Counted from the stretch's first letter, positions 1-8,860 are shown. The stretch: DNA of 51,576 nt from CAZOKZ01 sp964580585 (GCA_964580585.1 CAZOKZ010000029.1:1-51576); one strand, 5' to 3'. Numbers and translations: made by a program. Notes: generated by a model from the sequence alone, not told the origin.

Positions 1-2
1 AA

Positions 3-611
3 AAGGGAGATAAATCGAACAAAGTTATCGCAACAGGTGAGGTCTTGTTTCTTCCATCTACAGAAAAGAAACTACCAAATACTCAATCAAATAATGGGAC
101 AACGTTCGATAGGACGGATCACCGATTTCATTGGTTTCCTTCATTTCTGCTCCAATATGCCGGGCACGAACGACTTGCAAATTGGCCATCTGACGGAAAG
201 AAAGAAATTATGGATATTATCACAACCGAATGGGTTGTTGATACTGAGAATTCGAATCATGAGCGCTTGATCATTCGAAATGGTACGGAAGCTGATGAGT
301 TGAATTATTATCTGACATTTTCAAGATCTCCAGCGCGACTTTTGAAAGCAGAAATGTTTCGCCTACGCGATGATTCAAAAAATAGGATGTGTATTCACCG
401 CATCGAATATAGTTGGTCTGATCAGTTTGATTATTTCGATGCAATTACTTCCATAAAGGGGTGTGTAGAAGAAGGTTTGGAATGCCAAAGAACGACTTCC
501 ATTTATAAATTTTCAAATTTTTCAGCGCTTACACATGATTTGAAATCCTCCAAGGATATTGCCAAGGAATGGAAAGAAGCTCTTTATCGAACATTTGATA
601 TTAAAGAGTGA
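3..611 (+). CDS. Unknown protein, 5' end cut by window edge
   Basis: The reading frame is open from the left edge (an AAG codon at base 3) to a stop at 609-611, so the start lies outside the window and at least 202 residues are visible. A TTG at 45 could be read as a start, but it has no Shine-Dalgarno site and the frame continues upstream of it. The product looks soluble: no membrane segment, many aromatic and charged residues, and a tryptophan-rich stretch near the visible N-terminus. I recognise no family. Codon use is AT-rich compared with the MFS gene downstream, which hints at a gene of different origin. It is separated from the next gene by about 285 bases. Confidence 0.6.
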   Translation, partial: KGDKSNKVIATGEVLFLPSTEKKLPNTQSNNGTTFDRTDHRFHWFPSFLLQYAGHERLANWPSDGKKEIMDIITTEWVVDTENSNHERLIIRNGTEADELNYYLTFSRSPARLLKAEMFRLRDDSKNRMCIHRIEYSWSDQFDYFDAITSIKGCVEEGLECQRTTSIYKFSNFSALTHDLKSSKDIAKEWKEALYRTFDIKE

Positions 612-896
612 AGAGGTAGTCATTGTATGGTGCAATTATTAGTGTTTGTATATATTTCACCCATTTTGAATAAAATGGAAAATAGCCGGAGGGGAATGCA
701 ATCAAAACGATTAATGCCACAAGGCACCGAACGGCAGGATGTTGAAAAAGTTCACCATTCGTCGGGGCTGACGGGATGGGGAATCAGAATATCCTATCGA
801 AAACTTCCTGACCGGCGAGACAATTTCCCGAGTTCGCTCTTGCGCAATGGTCCCGAGGCGGTTCACGTACGGGCCATCTGACGCGCGAGCCCCCAT
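612..896. other. Intergenic stretch, no convincing gene
   Basis: These 285 bases hold a short AT-rich hairpin at 661-678 (CCATTTT, loop GAAT, AAAATGG) that could help end transcription of the gene to the left. A small open frame from 627 to 881 has no family-like composition and no good start site, so I do not call it. An in-frame TGA at 879 limits how far the MFS gene can extend upstream. Confidence 0.5.
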
Positions 897-2075
897 ATGC
901 CCCCTCTGTTTACCATTACTCTGATCGTGTTTTTCCAGCTCTTGTGCGTTGGGGCGAATTTCAGCACGCTGGAGACGTACAACACCCATTTGGGTGGTTC
1001 CGTCATTATGTACGGTTGGCTGTGGTTTGCGCTTTCCGGTCCGAGGGGGATTTTTTCCCCGTTTTGGGGCAGCTTGTCCGATCGCTGGGGACGCAAGCCG
1101 GTGCTGATCATCGGGTCGCTGGCAACCATCGCGGGCTCGATGCTGTGGGCCGTGTCGAGCGTCTGGTGGATGCTGCTGGCAAGCCGTCTGGTCGATAGCT
1201 GCTTGTCGGCCCAGGCTTCGGTGGCATCGGCGGTGGTGGCGGATTCCACAAAACCGGAAAAACGCGCCGCTGGCATGGGCATGATCGGCGCCGCCGTGGC
1301 ATTGGCTTTCACTATTGGCCCATTTATGGGTTATCTGGTCGAGCATTACTGGGGAATTCATGCGCTCGGTTGGACAATGGCCGCGTTACAGGGCACGGGA
1401 TTGATTCTGGTGATTTTCGTTTTACCCGAAACGCTGCCGCAAAACGCCGATGCGCCAAAACCACAGAGCAAACTGCAAATTCCCATCTTTGTGCGCGAAA
1501 ATTGGACACGCGCGTTTGCTCACCCCGCCTCGGCGCGCCTGCTGGTGCTGGCGTTCGTGCTCACTGTTGGCTACACACACTTCATGGCGGCGTTTCCCCT
1601 GGCGGGGAAAGCATGGTTCGGCTGGGATGAACGGGAAATGGCCCACGTTTTTGGAATTTTGGGACTCGTCAGCGCCATCGTCCAAGGTGGAATGCTCAGG
1701 CGACTCCTGCCCAGGCACGGTGAAAAGCGTCTCATGCTGGCCGGTATCCCGTTGATCGCGCTGGGATTTGCACTGGCAGGCGCCTGGCCCAGCGTTCCCA
1801 TGCTCTACATTGCCACGGCGCTGATTGCCATGGGAGGCGCGCTGGCAATTCCATGCATGACCGGTTCACTCTCTCGCGTGGTCCGCGAGGAGGACCAAGG
1901 CATGATGCTGGGGTTGAGCCAATCGGCCCAAACGCTTGGACGCGGCATCGGGCCGTTGCTTGCGACCTTTGCTTTCAAGTTCAACGTACACAGCCCATTT
2001 GCCAGTGCGGCGGTGGTGCTGATCGTGGCCGCGCTGCTGGTGTTTGGAATCCCAATGGACGAACATCCGACATAA
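897..2075 (+). CDS. MFS drug/metabolite exporter
   Basis: A 392-residue major facilitator protein with about 12 hydrophobic segments, likely a proton-driven inner-membrane exporter. The diagnostic loop 2-3 motif A is present at residues 58-68 (GSLSDRWGRKP). The first membrane segment begins almost at the N-terminus. ATG 897 is the only practical start, because an in-frame TGA lies at 879-881, although its Shine-Dalgarno site is poor. The overall layout resembles the tetracycline/multidrug DHA1 branch, but the substrate cannot be read from sequence. It stands alone: unrelated genes flank it, with a 150-base gap before the NfeD-like gene. Family is secure, substrate unknown. Confidence 0.85.
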   Translation: MPPLFTITLIVFFQLLCVGANFSTLETYNTHLGGSVIMYGWLWFALSGPRGIFSPFWGSLSDRWGRKPVLIIGSLATIAGSMLWAVSSVWWMLLASRLVDSCLSAQASVASAVVADSTKPEKRAAGMGMIGAAVALAFTIGPFMGYLVEHYWGIHALGWTMAALQGTGLILVIFVLPETLPQNADAPKPQSKLQIPIFVRENWTRAFAHPASARLLVLAFVLTVGYTHFMAAFPLAGKAWFGWDEREMAHVFGILGLVSAIVQGGMLRRLLPRHGEKRLMLAGIPLIALGFALAGAWPSVPMLYIATALIAMGGALAIPCMTGSLSRVVREEDQGMMLGLSQSAQTLGRGIGPLLATFAFKFNVHSPFASAAVVLIVAALLVFGIPMDEHPT

Positions 2076-2225
2076 ATCGACCCGACTTCAGTGAATATTC
2101 CCGGCGATCGAACGTATTTTCCCTAGAGACGGCCAGATCTTTGCCCTGATTGAGCTTGCCGCCTCGGGAAAAATCAGGCTTGATCGTCACGTTCAAGCAA
2201 TTTTGGTACTTTTGAGGGCGAATTG

Positions 2226-2843
2226 ATGACAGCCGTCCTGGACTTTTTTACAAACTCTTCGTTCACCATCGCGACCGTGTTCTGGACCTGTATCCTGCTG
2301 GGCGCGGTGTTGGCCGTTATCTCCGTCGTGTTCGGCGAGATTATGGATTTCGCGTTCGACGCCGATTTTGGCCCACTCTCGGGACCGGTGATCGCCTCGT
2401 TCCTGGTGCTGTTCGGTGGCGCAGGGCTCGTCCTGTACAAAGTAATGGGCGTTGGACCGGTGGCGAGTTCCCTGGGAGCAGGGTTAGTCAGCATCGCGGG
2501 CTCTTCGGTGGTTTATTACGTGTTTGTGAAGGTGATTCTGTCGCAACAAGGCGGCACAAGTTTCGATCCTAAAAATACAGAGGGTGTCGAAGCCGACGTC
2601 ATCATTCAAATTCCCGCCAAAGGTTCGGGCGAAATCACGTTCGATCACACAAGTGGGCGAATCAGTGGCCCGGCACGCTCGGCAACGGGACAAGCTATCG
2701 AAAACGGGACACTCGTTGTTATTGAACGATTTATCGGTGGAACCTATGTTGTACGCCCCATGGCAGATGTAAAAGAAGTTGAACCCTCAGCCAAACCGCA
2801 GGAAGTGGAAGAAGCAGAAACTTTGAACGAAAAAAGTGAATAA
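2226..2843 (+). CDS. NfeD-like membrane protein, flotillin partner
   Basis: A 205-residue protein with three hydrophobic segments (about residues 12-38, 53-73 and 77-104) followed by a soluble beta-rich domain (about 117-190) with the glycine spacing of the NfeD C-terminal OB fold, then a Glu-rich tail. NfeD proteins such as Bacillus YuaF are typically encoded beside flotillins and act with them in membrane microdomains. Here the flotillin gene begins 89 bases downstream on the same strand. An in-frame TTG at 2223 directly precedes ATG 2226; the ATG, with GAGGG a few bases upstream, is the better start. No Ser-Lys protease domain is present, so this is the short NfeD type. The assignment rests on topology, domain order and neighbour. 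Confidence 0.7.
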   Translation: MTAVLDFFTNSSFTIATVFWTCILLGAVLAVISVVFGEIMDFAFDADFGPLSGPVIASFLVLFGGAGLVLYKVMGVGPVASSLGAGLVSIAGSSVVYYVFVKVILSQQGGTSFDPKNTEGVEADVIIQIPAKGSGEITFDHTSGRISGPARSATGQAIENGTLVVIERFIGGTYVVRPMADVKEVEPSAKPQEVEEAETLNEKSE

Positions 2844-2932
2844 CCAGAAGATTGATGCGTAAATTTAAGAAATAAGAACGATTCAAATTCTAGACTGCAA
2901 GTCATGTCGTTTCGAGTGGAAAGGAGTCTTCG

Positions 2933-4489
2933 ATGAAAACCTCGTTTCTGTACTACCTGGGACAAGGGCAAGTAAGCAATGATATGGTGCTTGCTATCGT
3001 TTTTGTGGTGGTCATTGTCCTGATACTCTTCATGATCATCGCTTTGTTGGCTGCCCGTTACAAGAAGGTCGGCCCAAACGAAGTGCTGGTGATTTCGGGT
3101 AAATTGATTTCGACACAAGGCAAGGGCTTCCGCACGATTCGAGGCGGCGGTGTTTTCGTGTGGCCAATTCTGGAACGTGTCGATCGTCTGTCGTTGAATA
3201 TCATGACGCTTTTGGTGCGCACGCCGGAAGTTTACACGGTCCAGGGCGTGCCCGTTATCGTGGACGGCGTGGCACAGGTGAAAATCGACAGCGATCAGGC
3301 ATCGGTGGACACAGCGGCGGAGCAATTCCTGAGCTTGACCGAACAGGAAATTCGCACGGTGGCGCTGGAAACGCTGGAAGGTCACTTGCGCGCGGTGCTT
3401 GGCACGTTGACCGTCGAGGAAATTTACAAAGAACGCGATAAATTCGCTCAATCGGTGCAAGCAATCGCCACACCGGATATGCGCAACATGGGAATGAGAA
3501 TCGTCTCGTTCACCGTCAAGAACATTACCGACAACAACGGTTACCTGGACGCTCTCGGCAAGCCGCGTACAGCCCAGGTCAAGCGCGATGCCATCATCGG
3601 CCAGGCGGAAGCCGACCGCGACGCAACGGCTCGCAGCGCCGAAGCGAACCAGTTGGGGCAAATCGCTCGTCTGGCCGCTGAAACAAAGATTGCCGAAGCC
3701 GACCGCGATTACCGCATCAAGGTTCAGCAGTACGAAGCGGGCGTGAATAAACAACGCGCCGAAGCCGAGTTGGCTTACGATATTCAACGCAATACGACGA
3801 TGCAAATTTCAAAGGCTGAGGAAATCAAGATCCAGGCCGTCGAACGCGAGGGGTTGATCGAAGTTCAAAACAAGGAAATCACCCGTCGGGAACGCGAGTT
3901 GGATGCTACGGTGCGTAAACCCGCCGAGGCTGAACGTTATCGCATCGAAACGCTGGCCGAAGCGACCGCAATGAAGCTGGAACGCGAGGCGTTCGGTGAA
4001 GGCGAGGCGGAAAAGAAACGCGGTTTCGCTCATGCGGACGTTGTCAAAGCTGCCGGTTTGGCCGAAGCCGAAGCAATCAAGGCCAAAGGTCTCGCCGCCG
4101 CCGATGTGACCCGCGCCGAAGGTCTGGCCCAAGCCGACGCCATTAAGGCCAAGGGTCTCGCCGAAGCGGAAGCCAACCGCCAGAAAGCCGAAGCGTGGAA
4201 GGAATACAATCAGGCGGCTATTGCGCAAATCATCATCGAGAAGCTGCCGGAAATCGCCGAGAAGATCGCGATGCCGCTGTCGAAGACCGACAAGATCACA
4301 ATCGTTGGCATGGGCGACGGCGCAGCAGGCGCCAACAAGATCACGAAGGACGTCACCCAGATGATGGCAGGGTTGCCTCCGGTGGTCGAATCGTTGACGG
4401 GCATGAGCATCGGCGACCTGGTCAACAAACTGCCCGGAATGGATTCGGGCAAAAATGCAGGCACGAAAAAGACGACTCCCGAAACCTGA
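2933..4489 (+). CDS. floT: Flotillin (SPFH/PHB-domain membrane scaffold)
   Basis: A 518-residue flotillin. One N-terminal membrane segment (about residues 19-41) is followed by an SPFH/PHB domain (about 45-200) and a long helical region rich in Ala-Glu repeats (about 210-420), including several copies of the GLAEAEAIKAKG type that mark bacterial FloT/YuaG and eukaryotic flotillins. A C-terminal tail of about 90 residues contains the usual IIEKLPEIAEKIA-like segment. Flotillins oligomerise at the cytoplasmic face and organise membrane microdomains. ATG 2933 has a strong AAAGGAG site. The NfeD-like gene upstream fits the known yuaF-yuaG pairing. A strong terminator follows directly. Length and domain order are normal for the family. 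Confidence 0.92.
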   Translation: MKTSFLYYLGQGQVSNDMVLAIVFVVVIVLILFMIIALLAARYKKVGPNEVLVISGKLISTQGKGFRTIRGGGVFVWPILERVDRLSLNIMTLLVRTPEVYTVQGVPVIVDGVAQVKIDSDQASVDTAAEQFLSLTEQEIRTVALETLEGHLRAVLGTLTVEEIYKERDKFAQSVQAIATPDMRNMGMRIVSFTVKNITDNNGYLDALGKPRTAQVKRDAIIGQAEADRDATARSAEANQLGQIARLAAETKIAEADRDYRIKVQQYEAGVNKQRAEAELAYDIQRNTTMQISKAEEIKIQAVEREGLIEVQNKEITRRERELDATVRKPAEAERYRIETLAEATAMKLEREAFGEGEAEKKRGFAHADVVKAAGLAEAEAIKAKGLAAADVTRAEGLAQADAIKAKGLAEAEANRQKAEAWKEYNQAAIAQIIIEKLPEIAEKIAMPLSKTDKITIVGMGDGAAGANKITKDVTQMMAGLPPVVESLTGMSIGDLVNKLPGMDSGKNAGTKKTTPET

Positions 4490-4514
4490 CAATAATTCAT
4501 CGCTGTAAGCATGG

Positions 4515-4549
4515 AGACCTCCGGCTAAAAAAAGTCGGAGGTCTTTTTT
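4515..4549 (+). terminator. Intrinsic terminator after flotillin
   Basis: A perfect 9-bp stem (AGACCTCCG at 4515-4523 with CGGAGGTCT at 4536-4544), a 12-base A-rich loop and a run of six T. It lies 26 bases after the flotillin stop. Confidence 0.93.
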
Positions 4550-4650
4550 GTAAGATTCGGCACGCAAAATCCTGCTTTCACCCAAAGCAAGGAAGTGCCA
4601 GAGTCCAAGCGCAGAAATTAATAATCGAGTTACCAGCGAAATAAAATATC

Positions 4651-5604
4651 ATGCGAATAACAAACGATAACGTGGATGTGCAAACGCGAGGCGCCAAAAC
4701 CCGGCGACGTGTATTTCTCATTCTTTTTTCTGGATTTCTCGTGATCGGATTGTTGGGTTTGGGTCTCTTTGGGTTGCACATGGCCCGGACGCATCCGCCT
4801 GAAAATTTTCAGGAAGCAGCCCGCGCTCTCGAAGCGGACGCAAGCTGGACGTTCCGGCTCGATTCGATCCAGGCCTTGGTTCCCGACCAACCAGACGATG
4901 AGTCGATGATGGATCAAATCTGGAACGATTTACAACCGGCGCTTCGAGCATTGCATCCTCATGGGCAGGTGTTTATTTTCGATTCCGCCGACAATGAACC
5001 AACCAGTGACTGGATTGCCATGTTGTCGTTCCGCAAACCACAGGCTTTTTATCGGCGAGGTATTACTCGGCTGCTGGACGATGCAGCCGCAGCGGCACGC
5101 GCACGCGAGATACCCGTTCACTACAGTATGAACGATCGGCGGATCCTCATTGCCACCACAGAAAAACGGCTGCAAACGGCCATTGAAGTGCTCGAAGTTC
5201 AGATGCCGCACTCGGAGCCATCTCTAAAAAACGCGTTGCCACCCGATTCGATCAGCGAACGATATTCAGGCCCCTGGCGCTTGCTCCCCGAAACGATGCG
5301 CGAACGAATGAAACCGTTGTTGGGCGATTGGCCCGACAAAGCGCAGGAAAAGACGAACGTTCAGTTGGATTGGCTACGCAATTCATCCAATGCGTCCTTA
5401 AAAATCACACTGGGGGACGGAGAAGACCCTCGCGCGCTGGCCCAAGCGATCTTTGGTGAAAACCTTCCTCCAGAAATCGCCAAAAGTCTTGAAACGGGGA
5501 CGGAGAAAAAGGTGCTTGTCTTAAGTTTTAAAAACCTGCCGATTTTCAAATCCGGCAAACAAGACGCATCTGAATTGAAAAAAGAGATTAGTTGGCAACC
5601 ATGA
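4651..5604 (+). CDS. Unknown single-span membrane-anchored protein
   Basis: A 317-residue protein with a basic N-terminus, one hydrophobic segment (about residues 25-47) and a soluble domain of about 270 residues expected outside the cytoplasm. I do not recognise the soluble domain. One segment near residues 165-180 (RRILIATTEKRLQTAIEVLE) is reminiscent of extracytoplasmic proteins that score repeated helices, but I make no family call. The start has no clear Shine-Dalgarno site. The stop overlaps the start of the glycosyltransferase by four bases (ATGA at 5601-5604), so the two are probably translationally coupled and may act in the same envelope process. Two copies of GGGACGGAG lie inside the gene in different reading frames. 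Confidence 0.7.
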   Translation: MRITNDNVDVQTRGAKTRRRVFLILFSGFLVIGLLGLGLFGLHMARTHPPENFQEAARALEADASWTFRLDSIQALVPDQPDDESMMDQIWNDLQPALRALHPHGQVFIFDSADNEPTSDWIAMLSFRKPQAFYRRGITRLLDDAAAAARAREIPVHYSMNDRRILIATTEKRLQTAIEVLEVQMPHSEPSLKNALPPDSISERYSGPWRLLPETMRERMKPLLGDWPDKAQEKTNVQLDWLRNSSNASLKITLGDGEDPRALAQAIFGENLPPEIAKSLETGTEKKVLVLSFKNLPIFKSGKQDASELKKEISWQP

Positions 5605-6740
5605 CACTCGAACACCCGGTCGTCACACGAATTATCACCTGGCTGCCCATCGGCGGTATCGAGAGACGCTTGGTTTCAGTTCTCCCCCGCTTGCGCGACC
5701 GCGGTTTTCGCATGCGACTGATTTGCATTCGCGAACTGGGTCCTCTGGCCGAAGAAGTACGCGCGGCAGGCATTGAGCTAAAGTTGATTCCCTTTCGCAC
5801 GCGTCTCGACCCGGTCGCACTGCGCAAATTGACGCGCGATTTAAAATCAAGTGGCACGGAAATCGTCCACGCGCACATGTATCGCGCCTCTGTCCCCGGA
5901 ACCATCGCGGCTCACTTCGCAAAGACACCGGTCATGTTTTCACAAGTCCACAACGTCGATACATGGGAGTCCAGTCGCCAACGCACAATGGATCGTTGGT
6001 TGGCGCGTTGGCGAACGGGAATGATTTGCGTCTCACGCGCCGTGCAGGACGACGTGTGCGCAACGATTGGGTTGCCGCGCGAAAAAGCGCCGATTCTCTA
6101 CAACGGTTCGGATACAGATATTTTCAAACCAGACGCGAAATCGCGCGAAGAGGGACGGAGGGAATTCGGGCTCGACGATTCCACCGTCATGGCGCTGGTT
6201 CCAGCACGAATGCACGCGCAAAAAAACCCTCTGGGCGTATTGAAAGCGTTCTGCAATGCGCGTGCAAAAACCAACGCAAAAGCAGTGATGTTTTTCGCGG
6301 GTGGCGGCCCTATGGAAGATGAACTGCGTGCGGCAATCGACGCGGAAAACGCGGGCGAATATGTCAAACTGCTTGGTAAACGAAGCGACATGCCAAGTTT
6401 ATATAACGCGGCAGACGTGATGGTGCTTTCGAGCTTCAAAGAAGGTTTCTCGAACGCGGTGGTCGAGTCGCTGGCATGCGGCAAACCGGTCATTGCCGCC
6501 GACGTGGGCGGCAATCGCGAGGCCATCCACGATCCGTCTGTCGGTTGGATTCATGAAGCGGGGGACGGAGAAACTCTGACCCGGCAATTGACGGAAGCCA
6601 TCGCCGATCCCGAGCAGTTGCGCGCACGCGCCGACGCTTGCCGCGCGCGCGGGCTGGTCTTCAGTCTCGATCAGTTGATTGTTGAAACAGACAAGCTCTA
6701 CCGGTCGGCACTGGCCCATGCGAGGAACACCACGCCATGA
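5601..6740 (+). CDS. GT4-family glycosyltransferase
   Basis: A 379-residue GT-B fold glycosyltransferase of the GT4 (Glycos_transf_1) type. The N-terminal Rossmann half carries the glycine-containing acceptor loop (near residues 15-22) and the C-terminal half has the EX7E nucleotide-sugar motif (E281 to E289, in FKEGFSNAVVES) followed by the typical ACGKPVIAADVGG stretch. It should transfer a sugar from an NDP-sugar to an envelope glycan or lipid; donor and acceptor cannot be read. An in-frame TTG at 5592 gives a slightly longer product, but ATG 5601 sits in an ATGA overlap with the upstream stop and is preferred. It also ends in an ATGA overlap with the next gene, so three genes form one coupled operon. 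Confidence 0.9.
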   Translation: MTLEHPVVTRIITWLPIGGIERRLVSVLPRLRDRGFRMRLICIRELGPLAEEVRAAGIELKLIPFRTRLDPVALRKLTRDLKSSGTEIVHAHMYRASVPGTIAAHFAKTPVMFSQVHNVDTWESSRQRTMDRWLARWRTGMICVSRAVQDDVCATIGLPREKAPILYNGSDTDIFKPDAKSREEGRREFGLDDSTVMALVPARMHAQKNPLGVLKAFCNARAKTNAKAVMFFAGGGPMEDELRAAIDAENAGEYVKLLGKRSDMPSLYNAADVMVLSSFKEGFSNAVVESLACGKPVIAADVGGNREAIHDPSVGWIHEAGDGETLTRQLTEAIADPEQLRARADACRARGLVFSLDQLIVETDKLYRSALAHARNTTP

Positions 6741-7567
6741 CGGAAACGTCGCACGAAACTCTTGTAACATCTCCGTCCCCGGAACACGTGGGAAGGGAGC
6801 AACCGCCGATTGCTCCCGAATGGATTGCGGCACTCCGCGCAATTTTCCATTACGATGTGTTGCACATTCGCCAGGAACTTCTGACGCTTTCACAAAAATA
6901 CCATGTCACGGACGAGTGGGACCAGCCGCGTTTTTTTGTCGTCCGTCCCCCTCGACTGGCGTTGAATTTGTTGCTCAATATTTGTGTCAGTATCATTCGA
7001 TTCGGCATTTTATTCTGGGCAGTGAGCATGTTCATGCGTGGCGAAAATCCCGGCATGGTAATCGCCGTGTTGATTTTCACGAATTTCTGGCTGGCAATTG
7101 TGCACGTGCTGCTCGCACCGTACCGTCATATCGAAGTGTTCTCCGACGAATCGCAGTCATGGCGACTGCTGACGATCACGCAAGACAATAAGTTGGCGCT
7201 GTGGCGGCAATATACGTTGTTCGACTGTTTTGGAAACGAAGTCGCGCGTATGAAGCGTAACACGATCGCAAGCATTATGCGCCGTGATTGGGAAGTTGAA
7301 ACGCCAACGGGCGAAATGATCATGCGGGTGCGCGAAGATTCGTGGGCTCGGGCACTGATGCGACGCTACATGGGTCCCTTGTTCGGCGTGCTGCGCACGA
7401 ACTTTAATTTTGAATATCCCGACGGAAAAGTCTTTGGATTTTACGATCGCAAACTGACGCTGACCGATCAATACGTGCTGGATTTACGCGGCGATTCGCA
7501 TCACCTGATCGACCGCCGCGTATCGTTGGCCATGTCCATTTTATTGGATACTGCCGAATCGCGTTAA
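6737..7567 (+). CDS. LURP-one/scramblase-like (tubby-type fold) protein
   Basis: A 276-residue protein. An N-terminal stretch of about 75 residues is followed by two hydrophobic segments (about 78-102 and 107-128), then a beta-rich domain. That domain shows features of the phospholipid-scramblase/LURP-one superfamily: repeated DxxGN/TPTGE turns preceding hydrophobic strands, a late FEYPDGKVFGFYDRKLTLTD stretch, and a C-terminal amphipathic helix with the DRRVSLAMSILLD pattern. In this superfamily the last helix is buried in the barrel. The function of bacterial members is unclear, though membrane lipid association is plausible. The start overlaps the glycosyltransferase stop (ATGA, 6737-6740), placing it in the same envelope operon. 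It converges on metF with two bases between stops. Superfamily call is from pattern only. Confidence 0.6.
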   Translation: MTETSHETLVTSPSPEHVGREQPPIAPEWIAALRAIFHYDVLHIRQELLTLSQKYHVTDEWDQPRFFVVRPPRLALNLLLNICVSIIRFGILFWAVSMFMRGENPGMVIAVLIFTNFWLAIVHVLLAPYRHIEVFSDESQSWRLLTITQDNKLALWRQYTLFDCFGNEVARMKRNTIASIMRRDWEVETPTGEMIMRVREDSWARALMRRYMGPLFGVLRTNFNFEYPDGKVFGFYDRKLTLTDQYVLDLRGDSHHLIDRRVSLAMSILLDTAESR

Positions 7568-7569
7568 GA

Positions 7570-8487
7570 TCAATCTTCCAACATAACGGTATCGCTCAAG
7601 CCGAGCGATTGATAAATCCGTTTCGTCGCGTTGGATTTATTCAGTGTATAGAAGTGAATGCCTCGCACGTTGTTGGCGAGCAAATCGCGACATTGCTCGA
7701 TGGCATACTCGAGGCCCACGCGCGCGACTGCTTCTTCGTCTTCTCCGCATTCATTAATCGCGCGCAACAATCGCGCTGGGAAACGTGCATTGGCGGAAAG
7801 TTCGGCCATGCGTTTCATTCCCGCAACGGTCCGAATCGGCATGATACCCGCAACGATGGGGACGGAGATACCCGCCAGTTCGCACCGCTCGCGAAAATCG
7901 TAAAAATCGCGATTGTCGAAAAATAACTGCGTGCAGATGTAATCGGCACCTGCGTCCACTTTGGCTTTCAGGTGATCCATTTCGACAAGACGGTTGCGCG
8001 CTTCGGGATGGCCTTCCGGAAAACCCGCCACACCGATTCCGAATCCACGCGGATCGGGGTGCATGCCCGATTCATTAAATTTCTTAATGAACGCAACCAA
8101 GTCCGTCGCATACTGGAACGCATCGTCGGCCCGATTGTAATTGGGTTTGCTGCGCGGCGGGTCGCCACGCAAAGCCACAAGGTTGCTGATCCCGGCAACT
8201 GCGTAACGTTCGAGAATCTGGCGAATTTCTTCTTCGCTGTGGCATACGCACGTCAGGTGCGGCGCCGGATCAAGCGCCGTGGTTTCGTGAATGCGCACGA
8301 CGATGTCGTGGGTTTGCTCGCGCGTCGTGCCGCCCGCCCCGTAGGTAACAGAAACGAACGCGGGTTTCAGCGTTTCCAGCTCGCGAATATTTTCAAACAG
8401 CGAATCGAAACCCGCCGGGGTCTTCGGCGGGAAAAATTCAAACGATAGCGTGGTTTGGTGCGTCGCAAAAATGTCTTGTATGTGCAT
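7570..8487 (-). CDS. metF: 5,10-Methylenetetrahydrofolate reductase
   Basis: A 305-residue FAD-dependent TIM-barrel enzyme reducing 5,10-methylene-THF to 5-methyl-THF, the methyl donor for methionine synthesis. It has the signature N-terminal FEFFPPKT (residue 17 onward, with the conserved active-site Glu), the VSVTYGAGGTTRE segment, the ALRGDPPR flavin-site segment, and the DAGADYICTQLFFDN stretch followed by PIVAGIMPI. Length matches bacterial MetF. ATG at 8487 reads MHIQDIFATH, which is typical for the family. No other methionine gene is adjacent. A small hairpin lies in its leader. It is convergent with the scramblase-like gene. Confidence 0.95.
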   Translation of the reverse strand: MHIQDIFATHQTTLSFEFFPPKTPAGFDSLFENIRELETLKPAFVSVTYGAGGTTREQTHDIVVRIHETTALDPAPHLTCVCHSEEEIRQILERYAVAGISNLVALRGDPPRSKPNYNRADDAFQYATDLVAFIKKFNESGMHPDPRGFGIGVAGFPEGHPEARNRLVEMDHLKAKVDAGADYICTQLFFDNRDFYDFRERCELAGISVPIVAGIMPIRTVAGMKRMAELSANARFPARLLRAINECGEDEEAVARVGLEYAIEQCRDLLANNVRGIHFYTLNKSNATKRIYQSLGLSDTVMLED

Positions 8488-8503
8488 GCCTCAATCCTCA
8501 GTT

Positions 8504-8523
8504 GACAGGAAGCCAACCCTGTC
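8504..8523 (-). other. Small hairpin in the metF leader
   Basis: A 6-bp perfect stem (GACAGG at 8504-8509, CCTGTC at 8518-8523) with an 8-base loop lies 17 bases upstream of the metF start, and a second weak CCC/GGG pairing sits just beyond. I could not match it to a known SAM or SAH riboswitch class, so I record only the structure. Confidence 0.35.
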
Positions 8524-8609
8524 CCGGTCCCTGGGCGAACGTCCACCAGAATTTTCCGGATTTCAGAATCCCGGGCGAATCTCAACTTTTTCGCCAAAGA
8601 GCAAAAGAT

Positions 8610-8860
8610 TCACCACAAAGGCGCGAAGTTCACGAAGGAACACATAGAAAAAAACAGTATTCACTCGTTTACAACCAAAGCCTCTTGGGGAGTTGAAATG
8701 GTCATTTATTGATGGATTTTTTTACTCGCTCACTATCAAGGAACGAGAAAATTGCAAGCTGGGAAAAAGGCTCTTCGTGTTTCCTTTGCGTCTTCCAGCT
8801 TGTCCGCCATAGCCTTGGCGCAGGCGGGTGCCTTCGCGGTTTGCTTTTTTTCTTCGTTTT
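8610..8860. repeat. Repeat-like intergenic DNA with inverted related arms
   Basis: The stretch at 8609-8644 (CACCACAAAGGCGCGAAG then TTCACGAAGGAACACAT) resembles a dispersed intergenic repeat. The opposite strand of 8771-8796 carries the same words (GACGCAAAGGAAACACGAAG). Next to it, 8799-8828 reads GCTTGTCCGCCATAGCCTTG and continues GCGCAGGCGG, another repeat-like word with a CGCC/GGCG pairing. An open frame runs through here into the M50 protease but has low-complexity codons, so the repeats are treated as non-coding. Confidence 0.5.

Larger units (their letters stand above)
5414..7867. repeat. Cluster of the 9-mer GGGACGGAG
   Basis: Exact copies lie at 5414-5422, 5497-5505, 6152-6160, 6562-6570 and 7859-7867 (plus orientation) and 6771-6779 (minus orientation), with a one-base variant (GGGACGGAC) at 6942-6950 in minus orientation. 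They fall in four genes and are read in all three codon phases, so the encoded peptide is not what is conserved. See the matching finding. Confidence 0.75.

Noticed and set aside
627..881. Open frame of 84 residues
   Set aside because: No family-like composition, no Shine-Dalgarno site, and it ends just before the MFS start; treated as chance.
8488..8600. Possible SAM or SAH riboswitch before metF
   Set aside because: I found one short hairpin but no conserved core of a known class.
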